Part shown: piece by piece, positions 63,661 through 64,000 of the stretch
How positions within the stretch are numbered: position 1 is the stretch's first letter
Layout of the letters: every line of letters starts with the position of its first letter
Assembly: GCF_001885905.1 (NCBI RefSeq)
Contig: NZ_JXKM01000009.1
Span: 24,315 to 88,314, forward strand
Direction of reading: 5' to 3'
DNA from: Enterococcus devriesei
GTDB lineage: Bacteria > Bacillota > Bacilli > Lactobacillales > Enterococcaceae
Length of the DNA: 64,000 nt
Program-made: the position numbers and the translations under genes
Notes under the pieces: model-generated
The model's database searches: none
Seen by the model: only the letters and a program-made list of their open reading frames with translations
What the model was told of the DNA's origin: nothing

Positions 63661-63759
63661 GAACTGTAAAGCTTTGGTAAAGGTCAAATGGCTTACTTTT
63701 TATTAGTTTTGCGGTACAATACGAATGAAGTCAAAAATTAAACGAGAGAAGCGATTAAG

Positions 63760-63960
63760 ATGCTAGTTATTACTTATGAATTAAACGGCTCAGAAAAAGA
63801 AAAAACTTATAATGCTGCCAGTGATTTTGTCGGTGCACAATTGAAGGAAGTCCCTGATCTACCTGATTATTATCACGTAGTCAAAGCAACCGTTGACGGT
63901 GAAGAAATCAACTTAGATGACAAAACAATCAGCGGTTTATTCAACTACTTAAACAAATAA
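63760..63960 (+). CDS. Small protein, possibly DUF4649
   Basis: A 66-residue soluble acidic protein (ITYELNGSEKEKTYNAASDF, YYHVVKATVDGEEINL) that resembles the small DUF4649 proteins of streptococci and enterococci. The family name is a tentative recall. GAGAGAAG precedes the ATG. Function unknown. Its 3' side appears to be interrupted by an insertion sequence end. Confidence 0.6.
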   Translation: MLVITYELNGSEKEKTYNAASDFVGAQLKEVPDLPDYYHVVKATVDGEEINLDDKTISGLFNYLNK

Positions 63961-63979
63961 AAAAAGGACCCACGTGTGA

Positions 63980-64000
63980 TGTAGTGACCCCCAAAAGTTA
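63980..64000 (+). mobile_element. Probable IS3-family (IS150 group) terminal inverted repeat, cut by window edge
   Basis: The last 21 bases begin TGTAGTGACCCCCAAAAG, which closely resembles the terminal inverted repeats of IS150-group IS3 elements (TG start, GACCCC, AAAAGTT). The transposase would lie beyond the window. Just before it is A5GGACCCACGTG, which looks like the left arm of a terminator with its right arm missing. Confidence 0.45.

Noticed and set aside
1..64000. CRISPR arrays, tRNA/rRNA genes, phage or plasmid modules, T-box leaders
   Set aside because: No regularly spaced repeats, no tRNA or rRNA signature other than tmRNA, no integrase, capsid or replication genes, and no T-box motif were found by eye. 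Weak cases could be missed.

Overview
This window comes from a low- to mid-GC Gram-positive bacterium of the Lactobacillales, most probably an Enterococcus or close relative. The signs are strong GGAGG ribosome sites, tmRNA with the tag AKNNNNSYALAA, LtaS, a PcsB-like coiled-coil M23 hydrolase, an alsS-aldB pair, an Mga-like regulator, and many hairpins with T-runs. Species cannot be assigned from sequence alone. I saw no phage, no plasmid genes and no CRISPR. The only sign of an insertion sequence is a probable IS3-type end in the last 21 bases.

Layout. 1-10 kb: the 5' end of gdhA, a FAD flavoprotein, YbaK, a solitary LacD aldolase, an AroD-like protein that lacks its catalytic His, an rRNA methyltransferase, LtaS, and a purine permease. 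10-12.8 kb: a two-component system and ssrA (tmRNA). 13-19.4 kb: a compact flavin-based reductase module made of an OFA-type carrier, an 813-residue FMN-reductase/FMN-bind/FAD fusion, a stand-alone FMN reductase, a divergent LysR regulator and a cytoplasmic ApbE flavinyltransferase. 19.5-21.7 kb: an aldo-keto reductase and a HAD phosphatase. 21.7-27.1 kb: citrate synthase divergent from aconitase-isocitrate dehydrogenase. This is the oxidative half of the TCA cycle to 2-oxoglutarate, which GdhA at the window start could convert to glutamate. 27-36 kb: MsrC, an M23 hydrolase, acetoin-pathway genes (alsS, aldB), TrmO, MerR, a radical SAM SPL-family gene behind a LexA-type box, and a LacI regulator. 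36-44 kb: a two-component system with its FtsX-type ABC transporter, then a TetR regulator divergent from an ABC-2 exporter. 44-48.5 kb: a PepSY lipoprotein, an Mga-like regulator, a 45-codon helix-turn-helix remnant, a long perfect palindrome, and a membrane-anchored MutS-like ATPase. 48.6-59.8 kb: the conserved ylxM-ffh-rpsP-khpA-rimM-trmD-rplS set, broken up by unrelated genes. 60-64 kb: PhoP-PhoR, convergent with pstS, which has a four-repeat Pho box upstream.

The most interesting system is the 13-19.4 kb module. It looks like a soluble NAD(P)H-driven reductase of an alpha,beta-unsaturated carboxylate with its own flavinylating enzyme, transporter and regulator. Its catalytic domain keeps the proton-donor Arg and one carboxylate clamp of fumarate reductases but has lost the second clamp, so fumarate is unlikely to be the substrate. 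Other notable points are five substitutions in isocitrate dehydrogenase that predict NAD rather than NADP use, LexA-like boxes in front of two DNA-repair-type genes, and the degenerate AroD. Family-level statements rest on recalled motifs; no database search was run.
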